Origin: an uncultured Loktanella sp.
GTDB lineage: Bacteria > Pseudomonadota > Alphaproteobacteria > Rhodobacterales > Rhodobacteraceae
Reading direction: 5' to 3'
DNA: 6,176 nucleotides
NCBI GenBank assembly: GCA_913061335.1
Contig: CAJXTP010000176.1
Location: forward strand, 1 to 6,176
The notes under the pieces were generated by a model. The model made no database searches. It had not been told where the DNA came from and worked only from the letters and a program-made list of their open reading frames with translations. Shown here in pieces: positions 5,297 to 6,176 of the stretch (the stretch's first letter is position 1; each line of letters opens with the position of its first letter). A program made the position numbers and the translations under genes.

Positions 5297-6175
5297 ATGC
5301 AGACTAAAAGTCTTGGATGGATACTACTGGCGCCCACGCTCGTCATTCTGTTTTTCTTTGGCGTCATTCCATTCATCTATGTGGTCTACGTCTCGTTTCA
5401 TTCATGGAACCCGTTCGCCGCCGATCCAACGATGATCTTCAATGGGGCGGACAATTTTCGCAAAATTGTTTTTGACGCGGCCTTCTTAAACTCGCTTGGG
5501 GCGACTGTTACGTTTGTATTCTTTGCCGTCATCTCAGAGCTTATTTTGGGGTACATGCTGGCGCAGGCGTTTATGAAAGAGTTTCCAGGCAAGGCGATTT
5601 TTCGGACAATTCATACGTTGCCGCTAATTATGGCACCCATCATCGTGGGGTCGGTTTGGAAGCTAATGACGACACCGTCCATCGGGATCATTCCGCATTA
5701 TTTGGATGAGTGGTTTGGTATCACGATGAATATCGCGACCTCCGTGCCAGTGGCCTTCATGACGATTATTATCATGGATATCTGGCACTGGACGCCACTT
5801 GTTACACTGACATTGATCGCGGCCCTTGTGTCGCTACCACGTGATCCTTTTGAACAGGCACAAATTGACGGGGCAGGCAAGCGCCAGATATTCTGGCACA
5901 TCACCCTGCCCATGATCGCACCCGCCATTGTTGCGACCGTCTTTATCCGCTTGATGGACGCTTTGCGCACAGTGGATGAGGTCTGGATGCTGACAGGCGG
6001 TGGACCCGGCTCTGCGACGCGTATTCTGGGTGTGCACATCTTCAAAGAAGTGTTTCCGAAAACGAACTACGGCTATGGATCGACGATCTCGGTTGTTGTT
6101 CTGTACCTGACAATTGTGTCGTGCTGGCTACTTTACGTGACCATGCTGGCACCGCGCAATAAGAATAGGGGTTAA
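5297..6175 (+). CDS. ABC transporter permease, MalF-type (binding-protein-dependent transport system inner-membrane component)
   Basis: Inner-membrane subunit forming half of the translocation channel. From the ATG at 5297 it has 292 residues, the normal size for MalF/UgpA-like sugar permeases. Six membrane segments can be read at about 7-33, 65-92, 103-123, 148-181, 203-221 and 262-286. The cytoplasmic EAA loop, which docks the ATPase, is clear: EQAQIDGAGKRQIFWHITLP (186-205), with the conserved DGAG and a hydrophobic-Pro ending. LTGGGPG (232-238) is another hallmark of the MalF subgroup. A 16-residue longer form from GTG 5249 is open but lacks a well-spaced ribosome site. It follows the binding protein after 114 bases carrying the hairpin. 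The stop (6173-6175) is one base from the contig end. A MalG-type partner and an ATPase are needed for function and are presumably encoded beyond the window. The substrate follows the binding protein and is not readable from this subunit. Confidence 0.93.
   Translation: MQTKSLGWILLAPTLVILFFFGVIPFIYVVYVSFHSWNPFAADPTMIFNGADNFRKIVFDAAFLNSLGATVTFVFFAVISELILGYMLAQAFMKEFPGKAIFRTIHTLPLIMAPIIVGSVWKLMTTPSIGIIPHYLDEWFGITMNIATSVPVAFMTIIIMDIWHWTPLVTLTLIAALVSLPRDPFEQAQIDGAGKRQIFWHITLPMIAPAIVATVFIRLMDALRTVDEVWMLTGGGPGSATRILGVHIFKEVFPKTNYGYGSTISVVVLYLTIVSCWLLYVTMLAPRNKNRG
6167..6171 (+). promoter_or_regulatory. Possible ribosome binding site of the next, missing gene
   Basis: AGGGG lies inside the last codons of the permease. 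The same AGGGG with a six-base spacer precedes two genes of the leftward operon, so a following gene (by context a MalG-type permease) could start within a few bases of the contig end. Nothing of that gene is present to confirm it. Confidence 0.3.
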
Positions 6176-6176
6176 G

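Noticed and set aside
1..6176. tRNA, rRNA, CRISPR array, prophage or defence system
   Set aside because: I saw no cloverleaf-like sequence, no regularly spaced repeats and no relevant protein families; nearly all of the window is accounted for by catabolic and transport genes.

Overview
The window looks like one metagenomic or draft-genome contig from an alphaproteobacterium, most likely of the Rhodobacteraceae/Roseobacter group. The evidence is indirect: moderate GC by eye, a periplasmic binding protein whose signal peptide ends in the AFA|DGH style common in that group, and a gene set typical of its polyol/sugar uptake loci. The first 37 bases are not biological. They are an untrimmed Nextera (Tn5) read-2 adapter ending in the mosaic end, so the left edge is a library-fragment end.

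The layout is a divergent sugar or sugar-alcohol utilisation locus. Leftward (minus strand), in transcription order, are a SorC-family regulator (3526..2543), a PfkB-family sugar kinase (2532..1543), a GatZ/KbaZ-family (PF08013) protein (1546..278) and the N-terminal 74 codons of a short-chain dehydrogenase/reductase cut by the adapter (259..38). The genes are separated by 10 bases, a 4-base overlap and 18 bases, so they form one operon led by its regulator. Rightward are a family-1 extracellular solute-binding protein (3743..5182) and a MalF-type ABC permease (5297..6175). The contig stops one base after the permease stop, so a second permease and an ATPase are presumably missing to the right. 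The AT-rich gap 3527..3742 holds both promoters and several repeat or palindrome elements that could be operators. A stable hairpin with a competing alternative fold lies between the binding-protein and permease genes.

The parts fit one pathway. A hexitol or ketohexose is imported by the ABC system. The dehydrogenase would oxidise a polyol to a ketose such as D-tagatose, the PfkB kinase would make the 6-phosphate, and the PF08013 protein would epimerise it at C-4 to fructose 6-phosphate. The kinase plus PF08013 4-epimerase pair has been described for D-altritol/galactitol catabolism in Agrobacterium tumefaciens C58. No GatY/KbaY aldolase is visible here. The exact substrate cannot be read from sequence. 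I see no RNA genes, CRISPR arrays or natural mobile elements, and apart from the adapter the window looks like an ordinary though incompletely characterised catabolic locus.
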